From assembly GCF_016863395.1 (NCBI RefSeq), contig NZ_BOOU01000085.1, positions 1 through 64,000 on the forward strand: a stretch of 64,000 nucleotides of DNA, in the 5' to 3' direction. A program made the translations under genes and the position numbers. Under the pieces are notes generated by a model. That model saw only the letters and a list, made by a program, of their open reading frames with translations, had not been told where the DNA came from and searched no databases. The DNA is from Sphaerisporangium rufum (GTDB lineage Bacteria > Actinomycetota > Actinomycetes > Streptosporangiales > Streptosporangiaceae). Shown in pieces: positions 1 to 8,671 of this stretch (its first letter is position 1; every line of letters starts with the position of its first letter).

Positions 1-341
1 TCCTCACCCACTTCCGCCGGGCGGTCGAGATCACCGACGCCTACCCCTACCAGGAGATCGTGCGCTTCCTGGCCTCGCAGCGCGGCACCGAGGAGCAGGT
101 GTTCCGCACCCTGGCGTACTTCGATGGGCTGAACTTCGCCGCCCGGGGCCGGGTGCCGGCGGCGTACTCGGTGGCGCTGATGGACCAGGTCTGCCCGCCG
201 TCGACCGTCTTCGCGGCGCACAACCACTGGGCCGGCCCGAAGGAGATCAACGTGTGGCCGTGGAACGAGCACGAGGGCGGTAGCGGCCGGCAGCTGGACC
301 TACATCTCCGTTACCTGCGCCGGCTGTTCTCGGTGGGCTGA
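1..341 (+). CDS. Acetylxylan esterase / cephalosporin-C deacetylase family hydrolase (3' end only)
   Basis: The reading frame is open from the left edge and stops at TGA 339-341, so only the last 112 or so residues are present. The segment MDQVCPPSTVFAAHNHWAG followed by a WPWNEHEGG motif is the C-terminal signature of the AXE1 alpha/beta-hydrolase family, carrying the catalytic Asp and His of the triad. The nucleophile region is outside the window. Members remove acetyl groups from xylan or small acetylated substrates. The gene belongs to the flank rather than to the polyketide cluster and fits the nearby polysaccharide-degrading gene at 2474-4645. Confidence 0.8.
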   Translation, partial: LTHFRRAVEITDAYPYQEIVRFLASQRGTEEQVFRTLAYFDGLNFAARGRVPAAYSVALMDQVCPPSTVFAAHNHWAGPKEINVWPWNEHEGGSGRQLDLHLRYLRRLFSVG

Positions 342-397
342 CCCTCACCCCGGGCCGCGCACGCCGCCCCCCGACGCCGGTCTCCCCTGCCGAGCCG

Positions 398-1156
398 TCA
401 CGCCGGGCCCGCCGCGTACACCTCGGCGACGTGGCGGGCGGTGGCGAGCAGCGGCTCCACCAGCCGGGGCAGCTCGCGGGCCCGCCGCGAGGCGAGCACG
501 ACGCCGACGGCGGCGACCGGCCGGCCGGCCACCAGGACCGGGACGGCCGCCGAGCAGGAGCCCAGCGTCATCTCCTCGTAGGTGAACGCGCAGCCCTGGA
601 CGCGGACCGCGTCCAGCTCGCGCGCCAGCCGCCCCGGCTCGGTGATGGTGTGCGGGGTCGGGCGTTCCAGCGGCCGGGCCAGGTAGGCGGCGCGGAACCC
701 GGCCGGTTCCCAGGCGAGGATCGCCTTGCCCACCCCGGTCGGGTGCATCGGCAGCCGGGCCCCGACCCGGGAAAGGATGGGCACCGCGCGCCGCCCGTAC
801 ACCTTTTCCACGTACAGCACCTCGGTCCCGTCGCGCACGGCGAGGTGGACGTTCTCCCCGGTGGCGCCGAAGAGTTCCTGCAGCCAGGGCCGGGCGACCT
901 CCGGCAGCCGGCCGGGGCTGAGCATGCCGAGCTCCCACAGCCGCAGGCCGACGTGGTAGCGGCCGTCGCCGTCCCGGCCCAGCACCCGCGCGGCGGCCAG
1001 CTCGCGCACCAGCCGGTGCGTGGTCGTCAGGGGCAGCCCGGCGCGGCGCGCGATGTCGGTGAGGGTGAGCCGGGGGTGGCCGGTGTCGAAGGCGCCGAGG
1101 ACGGCCAGCACCCGGGACGTCACCGTCCGCCCCGCCTGGGAGGATCCGCCGGACAT
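398..1156 (-). CDS. IclR-family transcriptional regulator, divergent from pobA
   Basis: The 252-residue protein has an N-terminal winged helix (about residues 8-70, with LTDIARRAGLPLTTTHRLV as the HTH) and a C-terminal IclR effector domain (LPMHPTGVGKAILAW, then a YEEMTLGSCSAAVPV segment). Start ATG 1156 was chosen because AGGAGGT lies 6 nt upstream. It is divergent from pobA, about 90 bp away, the usual arrangement for PobR/PcaU-type activators that respond to 4-hydroxybenzoate or protocatechuate. The effector is inferred from position only. Confidence 0.88.
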   Translation of the reverse strand: MSGGSSQAGRTVTSRVLAVLGAFDTGHPRLTLTDIARRAGLPLTTTHRLVRELAAARVLGRDGDGRYHVGLRLWELGMLSPGRLPEVARPWLQELFGATGENVHLAVRDGTEVLYVEKVYGRRAVPILSRVGARLPMHPTGVGKAILAWEPAGFRAAYLARPLERPTPHTITEPGRLARELDAVRVQGCAFTYEEMTLGSCSAAVPVLVAGRPVAAVGVVLASRRARELPRLVEPLLATARHVAEVYAAGPA

Positions 1157-1249
1157 GGTGCACCTCCTGGGCGGCCATTCTGCTCCACGCTTCCGCTGGG
1201 CGGAATGTTCGGGTCGCCGGGACCGGGCGGGGGCGGCATGCTCGTTGCC

Positions 1250-2410
1250 ATGCGTACCCAGGTCGGGATCATCGGAGCGGGACCGGCCGGACTGCTGCTG
1301 TCCCACCTGCTGCACCTGCGAGGCATCCATTCGGTGGTGCTGGAACGCCGCGGCCGGGAGTACGTGGAGAGCCGGGTCCGGGCCGGGGTGCTGGAGCAGG
1401 GCACGGTGGACACCCTGGTGGAGTCGGGGGCCGGCGAGCGGTTGCTGCGCGAGGGCCTGCCGCACCACGGCATCGAGCTGCGGTTCGGCGGCGCGGGGCA
1501 CCGGATCGCCTTCGAGAAGCTGGTCCCCGGCCGGGCGATCACGGTGTACGGGCAGCAGGAGGTCGTCAAGGACCTGATCGCCGCCCGGCTGGCCGCCGGC
1601 GGGGACGTCCGCTTCGAGGTCACCGACGTCGTGCCGCACGACATGGACACCGACCGCCCGTACCTGACGTTCGGCGGGGAGCGGCTGGACTGCGACTTCA
1701 TCGCCGGCTGCGACGGGTTCCACGGCGTGTCCCGGCCGTCGATCCCGGCCGGGGTGCTCACCGAGTACGAGCGCGAGTATCCGTTCGCCTGGCTCGGCGT
1801 GCTGGCCGCGGTGCCGCCGTCCACCGAGGAGCTGATCTACGCCCGGACCGGGCGCGGGTTCGCGCTGCACAGCATGCGCTCGCCGGAGATCAGCCGGTTC
1901 TACCTGCAGGTGCCGGTGGACGCGGACGTCGAGGACTGGCCGGACGAGCGGGTGTGGGCCGAGCTGCGGGCCCGGCTGGAGACGGTGCCGGGGTTCACGC
2001 TGGCCACCGGGGAGATCCTGGAGAAGAGCGTCACGCCGATGCGCAGCTTCGTGGCCGAGCCGATGCGGTACGGGCGGCTGCTGCTGGCCGGGGACGCCGC
2101 GCACATCGTCCCGCCGACCGGCGCGAAAGGGCTTAACCTGGCGGTGGCGGACGTCCGGCTGCTCACCGCCGCGCTCGCCGAGTGGTACGCCTCGGGGTCG
2201 GCGGACCTGCTGGACGGGTACTCGGCGGCCTGCCTGCGCCGGGTGTGGCGGGCGCAGCACTTCTCCTGGTGGATGACCACGCTGCTGCACACCTTCGACG
2301 GCGAGGACGCCTACGGGGAGCGGCTGCAGCGCTCCTACCTGGACTATGTGACCTCCTCGGACGCGGCGGCGGCGACGCTGGCGGAGAACTACGTCGGCAT
2401 GCCGTACTGA
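1250..2410 (+). CDS. pobA: 4-hydroxybenzoate 3-monooxygenase
   Basis: This is an FAD/NAD(P)H aromatic hydroxylase converting 4-hydroxybenzoate to protocatechuate. The 386 residues match PobA in length. Visible motifs are the N-terminal Rossmann fold (VGIIGAGPAGLLLSHLL), the PobA-typical ESRVRAGVLEQGTVD, a DG motif (AGCDGFHGVSR) and the FAD-ribityl GD motif (LLLAGDAAHIVPPTGAKGLN). ATG 1250 gives the family N-terminus; an in-frame ATG at 1238 is possible. The divergent IclR gene is its likely regulator. I treat it as catabolic flank; a precursor role in the polyketide cluster is not indicated. Confidence 0.92.
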   Translation: MRTQVGIIGAGPAGLLLSHLLHLRGIHSVVLERRGREYVESRVRAGVLEQGTVDTLVESGAGERLLREGLPHHGIELRFGGAGHRIAFEKLVPGRAITVYGQQEVVKDLIAARLAAGGDVRFEVTDVVPHDMDTDRPYLTFGGERLDCDFIAGCDGFHGVSRPSIPAGVLTEYEREYPFAWLGVLAAVPPSTEELIYARTGRGFALHSMRSPEISRFYLQVPVDADVEDWPDERVWAELRARLETVPGFTLATGEILEKSVTPMRSFVAEPMRYGRLLLAGDAAHIVPPTGAKGLNLAVADVRLLTAALAEWYASGSADLLDGYSAACLRRVWRAQHFSWWMTTLLHTFDGEDAYGERLQRSYLDYVTSSDAAAATLAENYVGMPY

Positions 2411-2426
2411 CCGCCCCCGGCCCGCA

Positions 2427-2468
2427 CGCCGTCCCCGGCGTCCCTGATCCGGGACGCCGGGGACGGCG
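2427..2468. terminator. Bidirectional terminator hairpin between pobA and the glycoside hydrolase
   Basis: Two perfect 18-bp inverted arms (2427-2444 and 2451-2468) enclose the loop TGATCC between convergent stop codons. No T-tract follows, as is usual for actinomycete hairpin terminators. Confidence 0.85.
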
Positions 2469-2473
2469 CGGCG

Positions 2474-4645
2474 TCAGGGGGTGAGGGAGCAGACGGTGCC
2501 GTTGAGGGTGAAGGCCTGCGGCAGGATGTTGGGGCCGTTGTAGTTGACCACGGTGCCCGCCGAGGCCGAGCCGCCGCCGGCGGCCAGCGGGGCGGTGCCA
2601 ACGATCTTGACGTCCCGGCCCTGCTGGGTCCAGGTGGCGCTCCAGCCGCCGCTGATCTGCTGGTAGGGCGTCGGCCAGCTGAAGTCGAGCGTCCAGTCGC
2701 CGATCGCCTTGGTCCCGTTGTTGGTGACGGTGACGTTGAGGACGTATCCGCTGGCCCAGTCGCTCGCCGGCGCGAACTTCACCGCGCAGGTGCTCTCGGC
2801 GGGGGCGCCGGTGGTGAAGGTCAGCGGGGCCGACGGCCCGGAGATCCGGCCGGCGGTGTCCCGGGCCAGCACGTTGACCGTGTAGCGGGTGCCGGGCCGC
2901 AGGTTGCGCACGGTGAACGAGGTGCCGGTCGTCTCGCCCCACTGCTCGCTGGTGGTGCCGTTCTGCCGCTGGATCTCGAACTTGACGCCGCCCATCGTGC
3001 CGGGCGGCGCGAGCCAGCTGAGCGTGGCGGTCCGGTCGGTGACCTCGGTCGCGACCGGCGGGCCCGGCGGGAGGGGGGCGCCGACGACCCGCCCGTCGGT
3101 GGTGTGCACCAGCAGGGTGGTCACCGAGTACGGGGGCAGGGTCTGGGTGGTGGCGGTGCCGGCCTGGGCGGTGGTGACCGAGGTGGCGCCGTTGGTGAGG
3201 GTGCGCACGGTGGGTGCGCCGGCCGCCGGGGTGATCCCGGCGTAGTCGATGGTGACGGTGCGCTCGCTGTCGGGGTCCTTGTTGAGCAGCATCACCGCGA
3301 CGTCCCCGTCGCCGCGCCGGACGGCGTGCGCGGTGACCAGCGCGTCGTCGCTGCCGGCCCGGACGAACCGGTCGCCGGGGCGGGCGAAGTCGCTGGTCAT
3401 CGCGATCGCGTGGTAGACGGGGAAGGGGGTGTTGTAGGGCGGCTCGCAGACGTCGCCGACGCAGCCGCCGCTGGACAGCAGGCCGAAGTCGTTGTAGTCG
3501 GTCTGCCCGGCCTCGGTGGTGATCTTGTCCGGGCCGTTGTGCACGTCCCACCAGTCGACGTTGAAGACGCCTTCGGCGAGCAGCGTCGAGTAGGCGTCCG
3601 CTGCGAAGATCGCGCCTGGCTGGGTGTTCCGGCCGCGGTCGCTGTTGATCTCGGTCATCGCGATGCCGATCCGGTCGGCGTTCGCCCCCGCGTACCGAGT
3701 GATCTGCCGGCGCAGCTCGTACATGGTGTCGCCCAGCACGGCGGGGGTGCGCAGGGTGGCCGCGGTGTCGGCGCCGCTCGGGTACCAGTGCACGATACCG
3801 AAGTCGATCTTGGGACCGGCGATGGACAGCACGGTCTGGTTCCAGGTGGCCGAGTCGCCCGCGGCGATGATGCCGTCCGGCCAGTTGGCCGGGGTGGTCA
3901 ACACCGCGCCGATCTTGATGGTCGGGTCGACCGCCTTCATCGCGTCCGCGAACGCGACGACCTCGCGGGCGTACCCGGCCGGGGTCTTGTCGGCGTGGTC
4001 GTCGGCCTCCCAGTTCGCGCCGTAGTGGCCGTTGCCGTACAGCTCGTTGCCGATCTCCCAGTACTTGGCGCCGTACCCCTTGGTGACGTTGGCGTACTTC
4101 ACCCACTCGGCTGCCTCCTGCGGGCTGCCGGTGCCGTAATTGGCAATGATCATCGGCTGGGCGCCGGTGCGCCGGACCCGGCTCATGAAGGTGTCGAAGT
4201 CGGTGTCCGGGGCGACGTACCCGCCGGGCGCGGTGTGGGTCTTCCAGTGGTAGATGTCGGAGTATGACCCGCCCGGGTAGCGCAGCATCTTCACGCCGGC
4301 GTCCTTGAGCAGGTCGGCGGCGGCGTCCCCGCCGAGGCCGGCGTCCCAGATCGCGTGGTTGGCGCCCATCCCGGTGTCCGGGACGGCGGCCAGGCCGGCC
4401 CGGGCGTTCACCGTGACCGTCACCGCGCCGTCGGCCGCCGCGGCGGGCACGGCGGCCGGCGCGGCGGCGGGCACGGCGGCCGGCGCGGCGGCGGGCAGCG
4501 CGGCGGCCTGGGCGCCCGCCGGGCCGAGCACGCCGGCGGCGAGCAGCGCCGCGGCGGCGGCCAGGGTGTGCCGGGCCCGGCGGGCGGCGCGCGGGCCCGG
4601 CGCGATCGGGTCGGGTGAGGACGTACGCGGACGGCGCAGCGGCAT
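2474..4645 (-). CDS. Secreted multidomain glycoside hydrolase with FnIII and CBM2 (arabinofuranosidase-like)
   Basis: The 723-residue exported protein has an Arg-rich N-terminus and a hydrophobic Ala/Leu core with an AQA-type cleavage site near residue 48. A low-complexity AAVPAAAP repeat follows. The (beta/alpha)8 catalytic domain (about 75-500) carries KYWEIGNELYGNG (probable acid/base Glu) and IAMTEINSD (probable nucleophile Glu), the clan GH-A layout. An FnIII domain (about 525-615) and a C-terminal cellulose-binding CBM2 with paired Cys follow. It resembles alpha-L-arabinofuranosidase or related hemicellulases; the substrate is not determined. It is flank DNA rather than part of the cluster. 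Confidence 0.82.
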   Translation of the reverse strand: MPLRRPRTSSPDPIAPGPRAARRARHTLAAAAALLAAGVLGPAGAQAAALPAAAPAAVPAAAPAAVPAAAADGAVTVTVNARAGLAAVPDTGMGANHAIWDAGLGGDAAADLLKDAGVKMLRYPGGSYSDIYHWKTHTAPGGYVAPDTDFDTFMSRVRRTGAQPMIIANYGTGSPQEAAEWVKYANVTKGYGAKYWEIGNELYGNGHYGANWEADDHADKTPAGYAREVVAFADAMKAVDPTIKIGAVLTTPANWPDGIIAAGDSATWNQTVLSIAGPKIDFGIVHWYPSGADTAATLRTPAVLGDTMYELRRQITRYAGANADRIGIAMTEINSDRGRNTQPGAIFAADAYSTLLAEGVFNVDWWDVHNGPDKITTEAGQTDYNDFGLLSSGGCVGDVCEPPYNTPFPVYHAIAMTSDFARPGDRFVRAGSDDALVTAHAVRRGDGDVAVMLLNKDPDSERTVTIDYAGITPAAGAPTVRTLTNGATSVTTAQAGTATTQTLPPYSVTTLLVHTTDGRVVGAPLPPGPPVATEVTDRTATLSWLAPPGTMGGVKFEIQRQNGTTSEQWGETTGTSFTVRNLRPGTRYTVNVLARDTAGRISGPSAPLTFTTGAPAESTCAVKFAPASDWASGYVLNVTVTNNGTKAIGDWTLDFSWPTPYQQISGGWSATWTQQGRDVKIVGTAPLAAGGGSASAGTVVNYNGPNILPQAFTLNGTVCSLTP

Positions 4646-4836
4646 CGTCGTTCCTCGTCGGCGGGCCGGCCACGCCGGCGAGGTGATCCGGCGGCCGGAC
4701 GGCGCGCCGGCCGGGCCGCGCGGGCCCGGGCACCGGGAGCGTGCGCGGCCCGGCCGTCCCCGGTCAACGAGAACGGCGCACCTGTGCGGGCCGACCTGCG
4801 ACGATGACGGCTTTACCGTGTAACTTTCAGCAAAGG

Positions 4837-5577
4837 TCAGAACCCGCCGTCCACGGTGATGGTCTCCCCGGTCACGTACCGGGACAGGTCACCGGCCAGG
4901 AACAGCACCACGTCGGCCACCTCCTCCGGCCGGCCGAGCCGGCCGAGGGCGGCCAGCGCGCTGAGCCGCCGCTGCCGCTCGGACGGCGCCTGCGGCGGGT
5001 CGTCGGTGTCGATGATGCCGGGCGCCACCAGGTTGACCCGGATGCCGCGCGAGCCCAGTTCCTTGGCCAGGGTGCGGCTCAGGCCGACCAGGCCGGACTT
5101 GGCCGCGGTGTAGTGGGCGCGGCCGGGCAGGCCGCGCAGCGCGGCGGCCGAGCCGACGGTGACCACCGAGCCGCCGTCGGCGAGCACCGCCATGGTGACC
5201 GCCGCGCGGATCACCAGGTACACCGAGGTCAGGTCGCCGTCCAGCACCCGGTGCCACTCGTCGGGGGTGAGGCTCACCAGCGGCCGGTCGCCGATCACGC
5301 CCGCGTTGTTCACCACCACGTGCAGGCCGCCCCGGTCGCGGCAGTGCGCCATCAGCCGCTCGACGTCCTCGGGATCGGCGACGTCCGCACGGAACACCGA
5401 GTGGTCGCCGCCCAGCTCCTTGAGCTCGCGGGCCAGCTCGGCGGCGGCCTCCTCGTCGCCGCGGTAGCAGGCGGTGACGTTCATGCCGGCCGCGGCCAGC
5501 GTCCGCACGACGGCCCGGCCGATGCCGCGGGTGCCGCCGGTGACCAGCGCGTTGCGGCCTTCGAGGTTGAGGTTCAC
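4837..5577 (-). CDS. Polyketide ketoreductase, SDR family (KR 1)
   Basis: The 246-residue SDR has the NADPH motif TGGTRGIGRA near the N-terminus, an NNAGVIGD motif, and the catalytic Ser with a YTAAK Tyr-Lys pair. It ends in an ETITVDGGF segment typical of FabG/type II PKS reductases. It closely resembles the KR at 26166-26924, so the cluster has two such reductases, as in pentangular-polyphenol pathways. The GTG start at 5577 overlaps the TGA of the methyltransferase (GTGA, 4 bp) and has a GGAGGGG site, so it is translationally coupled. It is the last gene of the 7110-4837 operon. Which carbonyl it reduces is not visible. Confidence 0.87.
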   Translation of the reverse strand: MNLNLEGRNALVTGGTRGIGRAVVRTLAAAGMNVTACYRGDEEAAAELARELKELGGDHSVFRADVADPEDVERLMAHCRDRGGLHVVVNNAGVIGDRPLVSLTPDEWHRVLDGDLTSVYLVIRAAVTMAVLADGGSVVTVGSAAALRGLPGRAHYTAAKSGLVGLSRTLAKELGSRGIRVNLVAPGIIDTDDPPQAPSERQRRLSALAALGRLGRPEEVADVVLFLAGDLSRYVTGETITVDGGF

Positions 5578-6629
5578 TGGCCCCTCCGGCACTCGATGAC
5601 GCTCCAGGCGCCGGCGGACGGGACGTTGAGCAGCTCGAAGCCGGCGCTCTCCACCAGCCGCCGCCACTCCCACAGGTCGCGCTCGCGGCCGCCGAAGCGC
5701 AGCATCATGTCCAGGTCGAGCAGCTTGGCGTGGTCCCACTGGTTGGGCGGGCCGATCACCTGCTCGACGATGAACAGCCGGGAGTGGTCGCCGGCCGTCA
5801 TGGCGTCGTGGATCCGGGTCAGGATCGTGCGGGCCGAGTCGTCGTCCCAGTTGTGCAGCACCGCCTTGAGCACGTACGCGTCGCCGCCGGAGGGCACGTC
5901 CTGGAAGAAGTCGCCCGCGGCGAACTTGGCCCGGCCGGCCACGCCGAGCGCGGCCAGCGTCCGCTCGGCCTCGGCCGCCACGCCGGGCAGGTCGAACAGC
6001 AGCCCCTGGGCCAGCGGCGTGCGGCGCAGCAGCTCGCCCAGGAAGTGGCCGCGGCCGCCGCCGACGTCGACGATGAGCGAGAACCGCTCCGGCTCGATCC
6101 GGTCGGCCAGGCCGCGCGCGGTGACCCGGCTCATGTGCTCCATGGCCCGGTCGAACAGCGCGCCGTTCTCCTGGTCGGACTTGAGGTACTCGAAGAACGG
6201 CTTGCCGTAGATGTGCTCGAAGGCCGGCTCGCCGGTCCGCACGGTGTGCATCGACTCGGTGAGCGGCGCCGCGACCAGCTCCCCGCCGTTGAACAGCACG
6301 ATGTCCAGCACGCTGTCGGGGTTGTCGCGCCGCAGCATGTCCGACAGCGGGGTGAGCTCGAACGAGCCGTCCGGGGTCTCGCGGAGCAGCTCGATCGCGG
6401 TCGCCGCGCGCAGCACCCGGGCCAGCGACCCGGCGTGGCAGCCGGTGTCCTCGGCCAGCTCGGCGGAGGTGCGCGGCCCGCCGGCCAGGTGGTCGGCCAC
6501 GCCCAGCCGGGCGACCAGGTGCACCAGCTGCGAGACGCGCTTGCCGCTGGTCAGCAGCAGCAGGCGGGCCGCCGGGGGGAGCTGGGCGGTGAAGGGGGCT
6601 CCGACGATGCCCGGGGGTCTGTTCTCCAT
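5574..6629 (-). CDS. SAM-dependent O-methyltransferase (TcmO/TcmN C-terminal type)
   Basis: The 351-residue protein has an N-terminal dimerization winged helix (about 20-110: SQLVHLVARLGVADHLAGG) and a Rossmann SAM domain with IVDVGGGRGHFLGELLR. The post-motif LKAVLHNWDDD carries the His that acts as general base in plant- and antibiotic-type O-methyltransferases. ATG 6629 is preferred with AGGAAGGA 9 nt upstream; an upstream ATG at 6659 includes that site and is less likely. It lies between a DUF1772 gene and a KR in a minus-strand operon. It probably methylates a phenolic OH of the aromatic core; position unknown. Confidence 0.87.
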   Translation of the reverse strand: MENRPPGIVGAPFTAQLPPAARLLLLTSGKRVSQLVHLVARLGVADHLAGGPRTSAELAEDTGCHAGSLARVLRAATAIELLRETPDGSFELTPLSDMLRRDNPDSVLDIVLFNGGELVAAPLTESMHTVRTGEPAFEHIYGKPFFEYLKSDQENGALFDRAMEHMSRVTARGLADRIEPERFSLIVDVGGGRGHFLGELLRRTPLAQGLLFDLPGVAAEAERTLAALGVAGRAKFAAGDFFQDVPSGGDAYVLKAVLHNWDDDSARTILTRIHDAMTAGDHSRLFIVEQVIGPPNQWDHAKLLDLDMMLRFGGRERDLWEWRRLVESAGFELLNVPSAGAWSVIECRRGQ

Positions 6630-6645
6630 GAGTCGCGGTCCTTCC

Positions 6646-7110
6646 TCAAAGGAGCGCACCGGCGCTCGCCACGAGATTGATCGCCAGGGCGGTCACCGTG
6701 AGCGCGGTGCGCACCGCGTTCCACGTCCGCCAGCGGTAGCGGGGGTCCCGACGCTCCCAGTCGTCCGGCAGGGTGTCCGGATCGAGGGAGATCAGGTACT
6801 TGTTGATCGGCACGTTCTTCGTCACCGAGATGGTCATCACCGACGCCACCGTCAGCGCGGCCAGCGCGTAGAGCACGTGGCCGGTGACGTCCGGCGCGAG
6901 GAAGGCGAGCGCGGCGTCCGCCACGGCCGTTCCCGCCAGCGTGACCGGCATGAACGGGTCGTAGCGCTGGGCGAGGAAGCCGTGCGCGTGCACGTACCTC
7001 GCCGGCGGCAGCGCCAGCAACAGGGGGACGCCGCCGAGCACGGTTCCCAGCAGCACGCCCGCCGCCAGCCCGTTCCCGGTCAGGGCGAGAAGCATGAGGA
7101 CGTTGTTCAT
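6646..7110 (-). CDS. DUF1772 / anthrone-oxygenase-family membrane protein (copy A)
   Basis: This 154-residue protein has four hydrophobic segments and a conserved NVPINKYL element between segments three and four. That pattern is typical of PF08592, a family named for cofactor-free fungal anthrone oxygenases. A role in oxidizing an anthrone or hydroquinone intermediate to a quinone is inferred. ATG 7110 is preceded by GGAAAGG. It heads the operon DUF1772-OMT-KR and is divergent from a second DUF1772 gene at 7299-7754, with SARP-type repeats between them. Confidence 0.8.
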   Translation of the reverse strand: MNNVLMLLALTGNGLAAGVLLGTVLGGVPLLLALPPARYVHAHGFLAQRYDPFMPVTLAGTAVADAALAFLAPDVTGHVLYALAALTVASVMTISVTKNVPINKYLISLDPDTLPDDWERRDPRYRWRTWNAVRTALTVTALAINLVASAGALL

Positions 7111-7153
7111 CCCGCCGCCTTTCCGCGACTCCGCTCGAGCATCTGGTGCCTCG

Positions 7154-7196
7154 ACCTTCCGCACCGGCTCTCGAATCCGCCTAGAGCCCGGCTGTA
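7154..7196 (-). promoter_or_regulatory. SARP-type repeat promoter for the 7110-4837 operon
   Basis: Read on the minus strand, three heptamers are spaced 11 bp apart: TACAGCC (7196-7190), TCTAGGC (7185-7179) and TCGAGAG (7174-7168). Exactly 8 bp later comes a -10-like GAAGGT (7159-7154). The spacing matches known SARP (DnrI/ActII-ORF4) sites. The predicted leader is about 37 nt. The two outer heptamers are degenerate. Confidence 0.6.
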
Positions 7197-7223
7197 GCCG
7201 GGGTCCGGCGGCCCCATGCGCTC

Positions 7224-7255
7224 TCGAGGGGGGTTCGAGCCGGGCGGGCGAGCAT
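7224..7255 (+). promoter_or_regulatory. SARP-type repeat promoter for the 7299 gene
   Basis: TCGAGGG (7224) and TCGAGCC (7235) are 11 bp apart. The second is followed after 8 bp by the -10-like GAGCAT (7250-7255), 44 bp before the GTG start at 7299. Confidence 0.72.
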
Positions 7256-7298
7256 GGGCGGGCAAGCGGGCACCGAGCCGAGGAAGGAGGCGGGCTAC

Positions 7299-7754
7299 GT
7301 GCTGGCACAGGTTGCGGGCGTCGCCGTCCTGGTGGGTGGTGGGATCGTCGCCGGGGTCTTCGTCGCGGTGGCGGTGAGCGTGCTGCCGACGCTCATCGCG
7401 CTGCCGGCCGACCGGTACGTCGAGACGCACCGGATGCTGGGCAAGGGCTACCACCCGCTGATGCCGCTACTGGTCAACGCGACGATGCTGATCGACATCG
7501 CGCTGGCGGCGCTGGTACGCGGGCCGTCCGCGCCGTACTTCGCCGCGGCGGCCGTGCTGCTGCTCGGCACCCAGTTCGTCTCGCATCTGTGCAACGTGCC
7601 GATCAACCGGGCGTTGCACCGGATCGACGTCGCCGCCATCCCGGCCGACTGGCCCGACCCGCGCCCGGCGTGGCGCGGCTGGCACCTGCTGCGCACCGCG
7701 CTGGCGCTGGCCGGGCTGGTCGCGGCGGGTGCGGGCGCGGTGCTGCTCCCGTAG
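7299..7754 (+). CDS. DUF1772 / anthrone-oxygenase-family membrane protein (copy B)
   Basis: This 151-residue paralogue of copy A has the same four-helix layout and the same NVPINRAL element. GTG 7299 was chosen because AGGAAGGAGG lies 8 nt upstream; an in-frame ATG at 7254 lacks a site and sits in the promoter. It is followed after 51 bp by the SchA/CurD gene, probably one transcript. Two divergent copies suggest either two oxidation steps or a heteromeric membrane oxidase; that is inference. Confidence 0.8.
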   Translation: MLAQVAGVAVLVGGGIVAGVFVAVAVSVLPTLIALPADRYVETHRMLGKGYHPLMPLLVNATMLIDIALAALVRGPSAPYFAAAAVLLLGTQFVSHLCNVPINRALHRIDVAAIPADWPDPRPAWRGWHLLRTALALAGLVAAGAGAVLLP

Positions 7755-7805
7755 TGGGGCCACGGGTCTCCCAGGCCATCGTCAACCGACAGAAAGAGGA
7801 CCGTC

Positions 7806-8561
7806 ATGCCGTTCGCCGCCATCACCTACCGGGTCAAGCCCGGGCATGAGGAGCAGATCGCCGAGATCTTCTCGCCGGCCAACTTCAAGCGCGCCCAGGC
7901 GCCGGCGCCGGGCGAGGGGCAGGGCGCGCCCGCCGCGCGCATCCTGGGCACCGGGCTGTTCATCCAGGACGACATCATGGTGCGGGCCATCCAGTACGAG
8001 GGCGAGCTGGACGCGGTGGCCCGGCACATGGCCACCCAGCGCGGCGTGCGGGAGGCCGAGGAGCGGATCGCGCCGTACCTGGCCGAGGAGCGGGACACCT
8101 CCACCGTGGAGGGCTTCCTGTCGTACTTCCGCAGGAGCACCATGCTGTGCGTGCAGCAGCGGACGATCGCCGACGTGCCGGGCGCCCAGCTGGCCGCGCT
8201 GCGTTACAAGGTTAAGCCGGGGCACGCCGACGACATCGCCAAGGTGTTCAGCGAGGTGCAGGCCGAGGCGCGGCCGGCGCTGCGCGACCAGTCCGGCCAG
8301 GAGGTGGGGCTGATCGTGGCGGTCGCGCTGTTCGTCAAGGACGACTCGATGATCCGGGTGGTGCAGTACGACGGCGAACTCGCCGACGTGGCCCGCTACA
8401 TGGCCGCCCGGGGCGGGCGCCCGGACATGGAGCGCAAGCTCGCGCCGTACATGGCCGAGGAGCGGCACGTGGCGACCAAGGAGGACTTCCTGCGGCAGTT
8501 CGAGAAGAACACCATGCGCCGCATCTCGATGCTGTCGGCCGGCCGCCAGCCGGTGGGCTGA
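7806..8561 (+). CDS. SchA/CurD-domain protein, two domains in tandem
   Basis: The 251-residue protein contains two copies of the same roughly 105-residue domain, beginning FAAITYRVKPGHEEQIAEIF and LAALRYKVKPGHADDIAKVF. Each ends with a PY(L/M)AEER segment. The SchA/CurD family is found in type II PKS clusters for spore pigments and pentangular polyphenols, where members act in oxygenation or cyclization; the exact reaction here is not deducible. ATG 7806 has an AGAGGA site. It follows DUF1772 copy B. Confidence 0.85.
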   Translation: MPFAAITYRVKPGHEEQIAEIFSPANFKRAQAPAPGEGQGAPAARILGTGLFIQDDIMVRAIQYEGELDAVARHMATQRGVREAEERIAPYLAEERDTSTVEGFLSYFRRSTMLCVQQRTIADVPGAQLAALRYKVKPGHADDIAKVFSEVQAEARPALRDQSGQEVGLIVAVALFVKDDSMIRVVQYDGELADVARYMAARGGRPDMERKLAPYMAEERHVATKEDFLRQFEKNTMRRISMLSAGRQPVG

Positions 8562-8577
8562 CCCGGCGCCGCCGCGC

Positions 8578-8657
8578 GCGGCCCGGCCGGCACTCCGGCC
8601 GGGCCGCGGTCATGTCCGGGCGCGCGCGAGCCGCCCCCGGTATCCCGGGGGCGGCTC
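8578..8657. terminator. Two tandem hairpins between convergent genes
   Basis: A 13-bp perfect stem (8578-8590 with 8595-8607, loop CACT) is followed by a second 13-bp stem (8628-8640 with 8645-8657, loop TATC). They separate the SchA/CurD gene from cydB, and each may serve one direction. Confidence 0.8.
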
Positions 8658-8671
8658 GTCCCGTCTCGCGG

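Noticed and set aside
1250-2410. pobA as a tailoring hydroxylase of the polyketide cluster
   Set aside because: Motifs and length are those of catabolic 4-hydroxybenzoate hydroxylase, it has its own divergent IclR regulator, and no SARP-type repeat precedes it.
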